From contig NZ_CAMJOS010000019.1 in the NCBI RefSeq assembly GCF_946407605.1, forward strand, positions 1-64,000: a stretch of DNA of 64,000 nt. The letters are read 5' to 3'. The first letter of the stretch is position 1. Every line of letters begins with the position of its first letter. The notes beneath the pieces are model-generated. The model saw only the letters and a program-made list of their open reading frames with translations, was not told the origin of the DNA and ran no database searches. Source of the DNA: an uncultured Prevotella sp. GTDB lineage: Bacteria; Bacteroidota; Bacteroidia; Bacteroidales; Bacteroidaceae. Positions 52,442 to 60,268 of this stretch are shown in pieces. A program made the position numbers and the translations under genes.

Positions 52442-53887
52442 TTAGCTTTGCCGAGGGCTGTCGACAATCTCTTTTGCCAAGGAGTTGAGTGCATCAACAT
52501 CAATAGTTTCCAAAACTATTTCCTCTGGTTCCAAGTCCAAGAGGAACTGCATATAGTTGGGGAGCGTCAACAACTGGCCATCGCGTCCGATGTTATAGTC
52601 ACCAAATTTGATGATGTGCTTGACGTGATATTTTTCAGGATGGGCCAATACTGTTTTAACACTTTTAGCCTGTGCGGTTTTGGCTTTGACTTCAAGAGGG
52701 ATGCATTCCCCGTTTATTCGTACAAGGAAATCTAGCTCTAAGCCAGAATCTTTCTGAAAATAATACAGGTTCTGTGCCTTCTTGTGAAGAGTGTCGGCCA
52801 TCAGGTTCTCATAGATGGCGCCTTTGAACCCACCCAGATTGCCCTGAATGATGTCGGCACGGGTGCCAGGCCCCAGCATCTCAATGAGAAGTCCAATATC
52901 AGCCGTATAGACCTTAAACACATTATCTTTAGCATTGCCTTCCATCGGCAGCCCCGTAATGTTGGTATTGTAACAACGGCAGATAATGCCTGCATCTTCC
53001 AGCCATTGCAGCGAGCCCATGTAAGTTTCACTCCGACCTCCAGGCTTCACCTTGTTATATTGGAACTTCTTATTATCCTTGGCTAACTGCTTGGGGATGG
53101 AGTTGAAACACTCACGGATATGGGGCTTATCTTTATCGGGAGCATACTTCACCATATCGTCGCGGTATTCCTTCAAAATTGATTTGTGGGCCTTGCTAAC
53201 CTCGTTCATATTATTGGTCTTGAGAAATGCATTGATGGGTTCAGGCAGTCCACCAATGGCCACATAGAGATTCAGCAGGTTCTTCATCGCCACATGGATA
53301 CCTGCCGGAACAGGCGTCTCTTCACGGTAGAACCTCCGCAAAGCCTCAATGACTTCCTTGTTGACACCTTTGGCCCATAGGAATTCCTCGAAATCCAGTG
53401 GATACATCTCAATGATATCTTCTGAACCGACAGGTACTGAATTGATGCCTAGCTCTTTCTGACCAACCAACTTGCGATGTTGTTTCTTCTTCTCGTCGCC
53501 ATAACCTTGAACGCCCAGCAGCGAGCCTGTAGCAATTACATCGAAACGCCCATCCTCCTTGAAGAATTTGAGTGACGTTCGTGCTTCAGGACACTCCTGA
53601 ATCTCATCAAAGATAAAACAAGTATCACCAGGAGTGAACGTGACACCTTGAATCTGTGCAGAGAGGTTGAGCAGAATGTCGTTTACGTCTTTTGAGCCCA
53701 GGAAAGCATTGATTCGTTCTGGTTGTTTGATGAAGTTAATATAAATGACATTCTGATAATTTGCCGCAGCAAAATGCTGAGCAATGTAGGTCTTTCCGCA
53801 TTGGCGAATACCCATTATCACCAGAGGTTTGTGTCCATCAGTACTTTTCCACTGTACCAACGCGTCTTCAATTTTTCTTTTCAGCAT
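52442..53887 (-). CDS. AAA ATPase with DUF4143 domain
   Basis: A 481-residue protein starting MLKRKIEDALVQWKSTDG; ATG 53887 is preferred to the TTG at 53914, which lies inside a repeat copy. Walker A MGIRQCGKT lies near residue 26-34, Walker B CFIFDEIQECPEAR near 88-101, and ATGSLLG near 122. The C-terminal DUF4143 domain carries a PD-(D/E)XK-like core (LELDFLVRINGECIPLEVKA near 412-431), so a DNA-related activity is possible. The family is common in Bacteroidetes and its biology is unclear. It is monocistronic, with three 31-bp repeats at its promoter and leader. Confidence 0.9.
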   Translation of the reverse strand: MLKRKIEDALVQWKSTDGHKPLVIMGIRQCGKTYIAQHFAAANYQNVIYINFIKQPERINAFLGSKDVNDILLNLSAQIQGVTFTPGDTCFIFDEIQECPEARTSLKFFKEDGRFDVIATGSLLGVQGYGDEKKKQHRKLVGQKELGINSVPVGSEDIIEMYPLDFEEFLWAKGVNKEVIEALRRFYREETPVPAGIHVAMKNLLNLYVAIGGLPEPINAFLKTNNMNEVSKAHKSILKEYRDDMVKYAPDKDKPHIRECFNSIPKQLAKDNKKFQYNKVKPGGRSETYMGSLQWLEDAGIICRCYNTNITGLPMEGNAKDNVFKVYTADIGLLIEMLGPGTRADIIQGNLGGFKGAIYENLMADTLHKKAQNLYYFQKDSGLELDFLVRINGECIPLEVKAKTAQAKSVKTVLAHPEKYHVKHIIKFGDYNIGRDGQLLTLPNYMQFLLDLEPEEIVLETIDVDALNSLAKEIVDSPRQS

Positions 53888-53895
53888 TTTTTTAA

Positions 53896-53991
53896 ACGAC
53901 TTTTTGTTATACAATTACACTTTTTCTGACGACTTCTTATCACTTCTCCACACTTTTTCAAACGACTTTTCGATGCAAAATTACACTTTTC
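53896..53991. repeat. three tandem 33-bp-period repeats in promoter and leader of the DUF4143 ATPase
   Basis: Copies at 53896-53926, 53929-53959 and 53962-53991 share ACGACTT(T/C)T, a variable core, and ACACTTTTTC. The third copy contains the -7 box of the ATPase promoter; the other two lie in the 5' leader. Confidence 0.75.
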
Positions 53992-54007
53992 AATCAGAAC
54001 GACCAAA
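53976..54007 (-). promoter_or_regulatory. promoter of the DUF4143 ATPase gene
   Basis: TTTG (54004-54007), 20 bp, TAATTTTG (53976-53983) on the minus strand, about 88 bp before the start codon. Confidence 0.8.
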
Positions 54008-54196
54008 AAAATTGGCAAAAAAGTGATAAGGGAGCCACGATTTGTCTTTTTCTAATGTGTCAGGAACCTGGTACAAGCTACTTTGTGCCGACGGTGACGA
54101 GAGCCGAATGCTCTTGATTCTTCATATTGCATTAAAGATTCACGAAGTCGCAATTCCAAGGGACTTCAAAACTGTGGCACTCACCTCTGTTACCTA
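54008..54196. other. intergenic stretch, no gene recognised
   Basis: No reading frame is convincing. A minus-strand frame ending SWLPYHFFANFFGRSD has no start or homology I can name. No terminator hairpin with a T-run was found. Confidence 0.4.
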
Positions 54197-54820
54197 TCAA
54201 TCTTCAGTTTGTAATAGTTTAATAAGTGTAGTACGACCTTCAAGAACCTGTTTCTTAAAATGAGGATAATCCTCATAGGCATATGATATCGCCTCATCAT
54301 CATTGTCTTTCAAATAATTTTCCATAACAGCCTTGGACGCTTCGTCATTACCGAGTAACGTATAGAATGTAGCTTGATTCAGAATCATAGCCGCATCATA
54401 AGGTTCCTTTTTACATTCATTGATTGCTTTGTTCAACAATTGAGAATACCTATTCAAGTCTTGTTGCAGATAGGCACCTATAGCCTCATACTCTAAACGC
54501 CTCACATCCTCCTTTGGTAATAGCTCCATCGCTTTCCCTTGCTCGAAATAGGCATCTCCTACTTTCCCTATTCTTGTCAACAAATTGACTTTTTTCTGGT
54601 AAAGCATAAAGAGCATATTATTGTCTTTTTCCAAACCTATCTGGCTATCACACTTTGCAATATCCTTCAATACAATAATCGTATCTTCTGTCGTACAACT
54701 TGAACTTGTGAATTCCTCTGATTCTACATTATAACTTAATGTGTCATCGCCTTTATTTACAACAGTTTGTTTACAACTTGCACAGATAACAAGTATCAAG
54801 AATAATCTAAATAATCTCAT
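54197..54820 (-). CDS. lipoprotein with TPR-like helices, function unknown
   Basis: A 207-residue protein with a lipoprotein signal (ICASC, Cys at 16). The body is helical, with tetratricopeptide-like pairs (YEAIGAYLQQDLNRYSQLLN, AAMILNQATFYTLLGNDEAS). It may act as an envelope scaffold. It is the last of a minus-strand block of small secreted proteins (54197-58473). Confidence 0.7.
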   Translation of the reverse strand: MRLFRLFLILVICASCKQTVVNKGDDTLSYNVESEEFTSSSCTTEDTIIVLKDIAKCDSQIGLEKDNNMLFMLYQKKVNLLTRIGKVGDAYFEQGKAMELLPKEDVRRLEYEAIGAYLQQDLNRYSQLLNKAINECKKEPYDAAMILNQATFYTLLGNDEASKAVMENYLKDNDDEAISYAYEDYPHFKKQVLEGRTTLIKLLQTED

Positions 54821-54882
54821 AGTTATTTCAATTTAACAATTACAGCGGAACCGACTCTATTGTATTCTGAATAATTTTTTAC

Positions 54883-55419
54883 CTAAGGTTTCCATATTCT
54901 CATATCTTTCATTGACTCTGTTGGTGGATAGGGAATCGTCAAATCCAATGACCTCATATCAGATTCCGTAAGATCGTATCTAGATAGAATCATGTTATGA
55001 CTCGCAACATAATTATAACCATATTTTTTAAAAGAGTCAGCAGAGATAAAGAAAAACGAGAGAATCTTTACCTTGACAAAGTCATCAAAGAAATCATCAT
55101 ATAACCCATTTCCCCAATAGTCTGTATTTACAATTGTGGCTAAGACATTTATCTTGTCATGCGCAGATACAGGAACCAAGTAACCAGAAATACTATCATT
55201 AACATGAGGGAGATTTCTTTCGCCAACATATGCGTCCTGAGGCAAGCATGTGTCAGGAAAAACCGTTGGATTTGCTGGTGACATTCCAGAGGCCAAGTAT
55301 ATTAGTAAACTGTCGTCACTGTTATTTTCCACGTCTATACCAATGAAGTTTTCCCATATTGGGAAAAAAACACATGACTGAAGTATAAATACCAATCCAA
55401 AAACTAATATATTTCTCAT
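54883..55419 (-). CDS. hypothetical lipoprotein
   Basis: A 178-residue protein with a lipoprotein signal (VFILQSC, Cys at 16). No domain was recognised. The mature part is Asp/Ser/Tyr-rich with a LSRYDLTESDMRSLDLTIPY segment near the end, which resembles the tail of small SusE-unrelated surface lipoproteins of Bacteroidetes. Its own TATTTTTG box lies at 55439-55446. Confidence 0.7.
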   Translation of the reverse strand: MRNILVFGLVFILQSCVFFPIWENFIGIDVENNSDDSLLIYLASGMSPANPTVFPDTCLPQDAYVGERNLPHVNDSISGYLVPVSAHDKINVLATIVNTDYWGNGLYDDFFDDFVKVKILSFFFISADSFKKYGYNYVASHNMILSRYDLTESDMRSLDLTIPYPPTESMKDMRIWKP

Positions 55420-55438
55420 ACAAACAATATTTTATTTG

Positions 55439-55446
55439 CAAAAATA
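55439..55446 (-). promoter_or_regulatory. promoter -7 box of the lipoprotein gene at 54883
   Basis: TATTTTTG on the minus strand, 19 bp before the start codon. Confidence 0.6.
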
Positions 55447-55529
55447 ATCATTTATTTTCGACGATCTCTGTTCATTCTCAATCAAAAAAACTGTCCCTGA
55501 GATTGCTCAAATGATCAGAAAACCCATGA

Positions 55530-56489
55530 TTAGGACCTCGTATTTATCTTCGCCAATAATTTTTCTGTATCCCGCATGAGCTTCTTGGCCCAGCGCATTC
55601 CTTCACCATGTTCACTATATGCAATATAATCAAGCCCTTTCTCACGAATGATCATCAATGCATTTTCCGCTTCCTCGTACCTTTCATTTATAAAAAGAGA
55701 ATAAGCATAATTATAGACAACGAGCATATCATCTGGTGCAATATCAAAAGCCTCTTTTGCATATCTCAGACAAGCTTTGTTGCCTTCAAGATATAGATAT
55801 TCTGCCAGTTCTGTTTTAAACCAATATTCTTTAGGAAACTCCTCGCATTTCCTTTTTAAATATCTAATTAATTGTGTCCAATCTTTCTTACTTGCAAGTT
55901 CCTTTATGTGTTTCTCAATTCTATGACTTTGAATTGACGAAGCATAACCAGTCGAATCATCCATGGAGTTTGTATCAGGATTGTCTAAAGAGAATTCCAG
56001 AATTCTCATGAAATCCCAGCATTCCTTTATAGTGAAATCACTTTCTTGTCCTTTCCGTCTATGAGCCATATGCTCCGAAAGGCATTCCTTTGCCTCTGTT
56101 TTGCGATAAAGGCAATACAAACAATCTGCCTTATAAAAAAGGGCATCATTCACTACTGATTTGGCCCATTTATTTCCAAATCCATTTCCTGACACATCTA
56201 AAAAATCCATGTGGAGGAGTTTATTCCACATTTCTATAGACTCTTCGAATCTTTCCAGCGACCACAAAATCTGTCCTCGTGTATATATCAGCAAAGGATA
56301 GACTGAATTAACATTTAGAGCTTTATCAGCAAAAAGTAGTGCTTCTTCATCCTGACCTAGATTCCAAAGTACATTAGCCATCTGGGTTAGCAAGTAAACA
56401 TCATCTGACTGTTCCTCAAGTCTCTTTTGCAGAAGACGTTTAGCCTTGCTAAATTCATGGGCCTTTAACATAATTACTAATTCGTTCAT
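55530..56489 (-). CDS. TPR repeat protein, cytoplasmic
   Basis: A 319-residue protein without a signal peptide. It is built of tetratricopeptide-like helix pairs, e.g. DVYLLTQMANVLWNLGQDEE near 29-48 and WFKTELAEYLYLEGNKACL near 220. TPR proteins mediate protein-protein contact. The partner is unknown. It has a strong promoter at 56567-56598 that is nearly the same as the promoter of the beta-barrel gene at 57871. Confidence 0.8.
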   Translation of the reverse strand: MNELVIMLKAHEFSKAKRLLQKRLEEQSDDVYLLTQMANVLWNLGQDEEALLFADKALNVNSVYPLLIYTRGQILWSLERFEESIEMWNKLLHMDFLDVSGNGFGNKWAKSVVNDALFYKADCLYCLYRKTEAKECLSEHMAHRRKGQESDFTIKECWDFMRILEFSLDNPDTNSMDDSTGYASSIQSHRIEKHIKELASKKDWTQLIRYLKRKCEEFPKEYWFKTELAEYLYLEGNKACLRYAKEAFDIAPDDMLVVYNYAYSLFINERYEEAENALMIIREKGLDYIAYSEHGEGMRWAKKLMRDTEKLLAKINTRS

Positions 56490-56566
56490 TATTTTCTTTT
56501 ACTTGGATTTTTAGAATGTACTTCTTTTAAGAATCAGTGGGGACGGTCCTCCTGATCATTTGGACG

Positions 56567-56598
56567 CAAAGTTACAAACATATTCTTTTATCTCCAAA
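56567..56598 (-). promoter_or_regulatory. promoter of the TPR gene (duplicated module)
   Basis: TTTG (56595-56598), 20 bp, TAACTTTG (56567-56574) on the minus strand. Conservation with 58683-58714 extends about 25 bp upstream of the -33 box. Confidence 0.85.
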
Positions 56599-56635
56599 TA
56601 TTCAAGTCAAAAAATGAACAGGAGAACCGCATAAT

Positions 56636-57301
56636 CTAGAAGCGATAACCCAAGTTCAATGAATATGAGGCATTTCTTCCAAGATATTTCTCCGATGAAT
56701 TATAGTAAAAAGTTTTGTTGAATTGTTCAAGGAATCCCAATTCATATTCAAGACGGAACATGAAATGATGATAATCCACACCGATAGTTACAAAACGCCA
56801 ACCAACATCCCAACGATTGGCTCCAACGACATCATCATACATGGAAGGAGACTCTCCCACTGGTATTCCGCGATACCAGGTGACACCATTGGTAGAAGTA
56901 GCCTTGCCTCCAATGCCGTAAGCTCCATAGAGACCTGTTCCCACAACAAATACCCAATGAGATCCCATCCTTCCACGAAAAACAAGGTCTACTTGTGTCT
57001 CAACAAAAAAAAGGTCAAAAATAACCCTGCCACCAGCTTTTTCAGGTTCGTAAACATTTCCTTTTGAAATCAGGTTGAGTGATGGCTCCAAAAACGTTTT
57101 ATTGTTTTTGCTAAGAGGTATCTGAACGCCACCACCAAAGTTAAATCCCATGTGCCCAACGTCTTCCTTACTTGCGGCAAAGCCATCGAACAAACCTATT
57201 GTCAATCCACCTTTAACAAAAGGGTGGATTTCTTGTCCTACAACATCTGTAGCAGACAACAGAACACTTGTCAGGATTATGACTATTTGGCGAGCATTCA
57301 T
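56636..57301 (-). CDS. outer-membrane beta-barrel protein (porin-like)
   Basis: A 221-residue protein with signal peptide (1-22). Alternating hydrophobic strands, many Gly and aromatic residues, and a terminal SLNLGYRF ending in Phe are marks of a small outer-membrane beta barrel. The mature start (HPFVKGGLTIGLFDGFA) fits PorT-family proteins. Its start overlaps the stop of the gene at 57298 (ATGA). Confidence 0.82.
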   Translation of the reverse strand: MNARQIVIILTSVLLSATDVVGQEIHPFVKGGLTIGLFDGFAASKEDVGHMGFNFGGGVQIPLSKNNKTFLEPSLNLISKGNVYEPEKAGGRVIFDLFFVETQVDLVFRGRMGSHWVFVVGTGLYGAYGIGGKATSTNGVTWYRGIPVGESPSMYDDVVGANRWDVGWRFVTIGVDYHHFMFRLEYELGFLEQFNKTFYYNSSEKYLGRNASYSLNLGYRF

Positions 57302-57837
57302 TTATCCTCAGGTTTAGAACCGTTCCAAAGGGCATTCAACTCGTATGGCAACATACGTTCATAATAGTTAGCATAGTAGGAATTGCCAATACGTTCAATT
57401 AATTTGATATTGGTTGAGTCTGCATAGGCCAGTTGCATATAGTCAACAACCTTGCTCACAATCAGATTTTTGGAAACATCGTAGGTGTAGGCATCCGACT
57501 GCCTCTCATTGATGTTCTGCTTGAACAAAAACAAAGTTATAGAGTCTTTGTCGAAATACAAGTCTTTAGGGATAAACTCAGACTCACCATTTATGATATA
57601 CAATGAAGCGACACCATCTGCATTGATTTTCCATGACTCATCAAGTTTCCAGCCATAACCAACAATGCATTGTTGGAAATAACTAGCGGAAATTGTCGTA
57701 TGATAATATTCTTGAGGCACATTGTCTTCAGACATCACATATTCGTTCTCGCCTGGAAAATCATCATCGCATCGGATGGCCATCGTTGTCATTGCAAACA
57801 ACAGGACACACACAATTTGTAAGATACTCTTCTTCAT
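57298..57837 (-). CDS. hypothetical secreted protein
   Basis: A 179-residue protein with signal sequence (1-20); the Cys in MAIRCDDD is not in a good lipobox, so anchoring is uncertain. No domain was recognised. The mature part is Asp/Tyr-rich, with YYHTTISASYFQQCIVGYGW and later LYFDKDSITLFLF strands, suggesting a beta-rich fold. It is coupled to the beta-barrel gene downstream (4-bp overlap) and 33 bp from the beta-barrel gene upstream, so the three form one unit. Confidence 0.72.
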   Translation of the reverse strand: MKKSILQIVCVLLFAMTTMAIRCDDDFPGENEYVMSEDNVPQEYYHTTISASYFQQCIVGYGWKLDESWKINADGVASLYIINGESEFIPKDLYFDKDSITLFLFKQNINERQSDAYTYDVSKNLIVSKVVDYMQLAYADSTNIKLIERIGNSYYANYYERMLPYELNALWNGSKPEDK

Positions 57838-57870
57838 TGATTACAACTCTATTTCTTCACTTAGGTCTTA

Positions 57871-58473
57871 TCACAAATTGAAATAGAGGCCAAACTCTAA
57901 GTTATCGAGAGAAGTCAGGTTAAACTCAAATCCATTTCTACTCTCCGCACCTGGAGTATCGTCCTTTGACGATGCATAAGTAATGCCACCAAGTCTAGTG
58001 ACAAACGAAAGGCTGTCGCTAAGCTTTACCAAGACACCTGGACAAATTCCGAATCCATAAGCATTGGTACTATTGTCATCATAATCCACCTTGGTATAAT
58101 TAAACATGCCATCAACAAAGAGATTGGCAATCTTGCTTTTAACAAGGGTGTTACGAATGTATGGAGAAAAGGTCAGAATAGTGACGTCCTTTTCCAGTTT
58201 CGCAGTTGTCGTTACATCAAGAAATCCGCCAATATTACCTGTCGTCTGGGTTGCCATATTCGTTGACATATATCCCACGCCGACACCCACAGCCCACATC
58301 TCATTGATGTTGTAGCCTAATTCTGGAGCAATCTTAAAGGATGTGGCACTGCTCTTTGACGACTTGCCAGGAACATCTACGGACTTATAACAAAGTGTAC
58401 CTCCACCATAAAACTGTGCATTTGCACATAATGCAACAAACATTGTTGCCATTGTAAGCAATACTTTTTTCAT
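57871..58473 (-). CDS. outer-membrane beta-barrel protein
   Basis: A 200-residue protein starting MKKVLLTMATMFVALCANAQF; a start two codons upstream is also possible. After the signal peptide, amphipathic strands alternate (LGYNINEMWAVGVGVGYMST) and the C-terminus ends NLEFGLYFNL. It fits the outer-membrane-protein beta-barrel (OmpW/porin-like) family. It is first in a unit with the next two genes. Its transcript has a leader of about 200 nt with strong predicted structure. Confidence 0.83.
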   Translation of the reverse strand: MKKVLLTMATMFVALCANAQFYGGGTLCYKSVDVPGKSSKSSATSFKIAPELGYNINEMWAVGVGVGYMSTNMATQTTGNIGGFLDVTTTAKLEKDVTILTFSPYIRNTLVKSKIANLFVDGMFNYTKVDYDDNSTNAYGFGICPGVLVKLSDSLSFVTRLGGITYASSKDDTPGAESRNGFEFNLTSLDNLEFGLYFNL

Positions 58474-58491
58474 AATCATTCAAATTTATGT

Positions 58492-58690
58492 TTAACAAAA
58501 TATACACGAGAGGCGCAGACCTTCGCCATACGCTGCACGGTTCACCACAAACCACAAATGTATACGGGAAATCTGCGCCCATTGGGGTACAGCTCCAATA
58601 ACATTTATTTGCTCGTAGTTATACGGTGGTGATTGTGCAGCTATCGAGCTTATGTCTTTGCTTTCCTTTCGGATTGCACCTGCAAAATTA
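58492..58690 (-). ncRNA. candidate structured leader RNA with crossing helices
   Basis: Between the promoter (58683-58714) and the beta-barrel gene lies a leader of about 200 nt. On the RNA strand three helices are seen: GCTCGATAG with CTACGAGC (58641-58649 / 58611-58618), ATTGG with CCAAT (58595-58599 / 58581-58585), and GGCGCAGA with TCTGCGCC (58572-58579 / 58512-58519). A fourth, CTGCAC..TCACC with GGTGA..GTGCAG (58628-58640 / 58533-58546), joins the loops of the first and third and so forms a kissing or pseudoknot interaction. It could be a cis-regulatory element; no known class was recognised. Confidence 0.5.
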
Positions 58691-58714
58691 CAAACATTTT
58701 CTCTTATCTCCAAA
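58683..58714 (-). promoter_or_regulatory. promoter upstream of the structured leader
   Basis: TTTG (58711-58714), 20 bp, TAATTTTG (58683-58690) on the minus strand. The block 58683-58742 matches 56567-56627 at most positions. Confidence 0.85.
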
Positions 58715-58754
58715 TATTCAAGTCAAAAATTGATCAAGAGACCCCCATGAGCCT

Positions 58755-58832
58755 TTATTTACCCCTCACCCACACCTTATGTGAATGATTTCCTTTGGCG
58801 ATGATGCCTGATGAGAATGTGTCAAGGACCTG
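58755..58832 (-). pseudogene. 3' fragment of an HU-like protein gene
   Basis: The minus-strand frame ends SGIIAKGNHSHKVWVRGK before TAA, nearly the same as the end of the HU-like gene at 60269 (SGIIAKGNHSHKVWVKDS). Only about 26 codons are left and no start is present. Confidence 0.7.
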
Positions 58833-58873
58833 CCATCCTATAATTATATAATAAAACCTTAACTTGTTCATTC

Positions 58874-58910
58874 TTACATTACCACCTTCTTTCCTTTATA
58901 TACAAACTAT
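58874..58910 (-). pseudogene. remnant of a secreted-protein C-terminal tail
   Basis: Minus-strand codons LYI and, after a one-base shift, GKKVVM before TAA resemble the sorting-type tails of the peptidases in this window. The gene body is gone. Confidence 0.45.
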
Positions 58911-58996
58911 CCCAAAGCGCTGCATAGGTAGCGCAAAGAGAAGGAACAGGAATGATAGTTTAATTGTCTTCATAATTTCGAAACAATACTTCAGAT

Positions 58997-59374
58997 TTAA
59001 TCTGACTCGTATCTAGGATCTAAACTTATCTTCACATTTTGTTCCTTACACTTCATGTCAAAAGAATCCTTTGGCAATGGCCCCCATATCATATCATCGG
59101 CAAGTCTGATAATCCAGTAGTGATGTACTTTCTCACGATTATGCTGGTTTACCTGATGTACTATTATAAAATCATTATCATGATTATAGTTCGTAACCTT
59201 TCTTCCAACAACTACCTCGTAAGGAATATACTTACCGTCTTCAGTCCATCTAGAATTACTAAGGGATTTCGATATCGTGTATTCACAATACACATATTTT
59301 TCACTAAGCTCATGGAAATCCCCATGACAACTAGTAAAAAGTACCACAAGAAAAAAAAAAAAGATTTTCCTCAT
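58997..59374 (-). CDS. small lipoprotein, DUF3997-like
   Basis: A 125-residue protein with lipoprotein signal (FTSC, Cys near 16). The mature part has a compact beta pattern (IIVHQVNQHNREKVHHYWII then MIWGPLPKDSF) that resembles DUF3997 proteins; that family assignment is tentative. A run of 12 T encodes four Phe of the signal peptide at 59351-59362, so slipped-strand mutation could switch the gene off. Two ATG codons (59380, 59374) are possible. Confidence 0.7.
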   Translation of the reverse strand: MRKIFFFFLVVLFTSCHGDFHELSEKYVYCEYTISKSLSNSRWTEDGKYIPYEVVVGRKVTNYNHDNDFIIVHQVNQHNREKVHHYWIIRLADDMIWGPLPKDSFDMKCKEQNVKISLDPRYESD

Positions 59375-59435
59375 TCTCATCGTCTTAATAATGTTTAAGG
59401 GGTCTCCTGATTATTCGATTCTACAGATTAGATTT

Positions 59436-59801
59436 TCACACTCCCAGAACCACAGCTGGATCGATGTTCAGCTGGCGGCTCAATTCTCTGCCTATTTTCA
59501 GAGAAGGCTCGCTCTTGCCATTCATGATTTCGCTGACACGAGCATTGCTGAGACCAAGCATCTCTGCAAGTTTTGTCTGTGTGATACCCATTTCGTAGAG
59601 ACGTAGTTTGATGACATCTATCAGCGTAGGTTTACCAATGGGATAGTGAACATCTTCATATTCTGCTACCATATCAGAAATCATATCCAACTCCAGATAA
59701 TTGGGGTCATCAGCTGGAGTAGAGTCATTAACCACTTTAAGCAGTTCATCAATTCTTTTCATCGCTGCTCTATAGGCAGCTTCGCTCTTAATCTGTGCCA
59801 T
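59436..59801 (-). CDS. higA: HigA-type antitoxin with Xre HTH
   Basis: A 121-residue protein. The C-terminal Xre-type HTH (ITQTKLAEMLGLSNARVSEI) spans about residues 73-92, after an N-terminal helical region likely to contact the toxin. In HigBA modules it neutralises HigB and represses the operon. It lies 2 bp after the toxin gene, in the toxin-first order characteristic of HigBA. Confidence 0.88.
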   Translation of the reverse strand: MAQIKSEAAYRAAMKRIDELLKVVNDSTPADDPNYLELDMISDMVAEYEDVHYPIGKPTLIDVIKLRLYEMGITQTKLAEMLGLSNARVSEIMNGKSEPSLKIGRELSRQLNIDPAVVLGV

Positions 59802-59803
59802 AC

Positions 59804-60100
59804 CTACATATTTTTTATATCCTTAATTGCATCATACTCAGAATGTGTTCCAACAAAACGGATATATACCGTCTTGGGCGTAAACAAAATCAAAACCACA
59901 AGGCGATAGTCATTGCCTTTGATATTGAACACAAATCTCTGATTACCAACAGCATCTACGCTGTTAAATGTGTTCTTAATATCTGAAAAACAAGTCCATT
60001 CCGCCTTCTTCGTCTTTTCATACCACTCCTCCAATGCTGTCTTAGATTGAGGATTTTTGGTATAGTATTCAACCAATGTACTTTTGGATATTATTCTCAT
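59804..60100 (-). CDS. higB: HigB-type mRNA interferase toxin
   Basis: A 98-residue protein of the RelE/HigB fold. The order FVFNIKGNDYRLVVLILF then VYIRFVGTHSEYDAI is typical of the HigB family, where the toxin cuts translated mRNA. ATG 60100 is chosen, as the longer start would reach into the promoter. It has a strong promoter with direct repeats around the -33 box. Confidence 0.9.
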   Translation of the reverse strand: MRIISKSTLVEYYTKNPQSKTALEEWYEKTKKAEWTCFSDIKNTFNSVDAVGNQRFVFNIKGNDYRLVVLILFTPKTVYIRFVGTHSEYDAIKDIKNM

Positions 60101-60118
60101 CTTTGTTGTTTTTGGGTA

Positions 60119-60160
60119 CAAATATAGTACGATTTTTCGGGATTTCCAAATATTTTTCGG
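60119..60160 (-). promoter_or_regulatory. higBA promoter with operator-like direct repeats
   Basis: TTTG (60147-60150), 20 bp, TATATTTG (60119-60126) on the minus strand. The direct repeats ATTTTTCGG at 60132-60140 and 60152-60160 flank the -33 box at 20-bp spacing, suited to autoregulation by HigA. Confidence 0.78.
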
Positions 60161-60268
60161 AAAATCTTAAAAAATTTTAGTTCAACAGGGGGACTATTGA
60201 TCAGCGGTTCTCTTGATTATATTTCTTGCAAAGGTAATCATTCTAATTGAATTGACCAAATGGAACGA

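Noticed and set aside
58492..58713. Minus-strand frame of 73 codons in the structured leader
   Set aside because: It begins upstream of the -7 box of the promoter that serves this region, so it would not be fully transcribed; the RNA helices explain the composition better.
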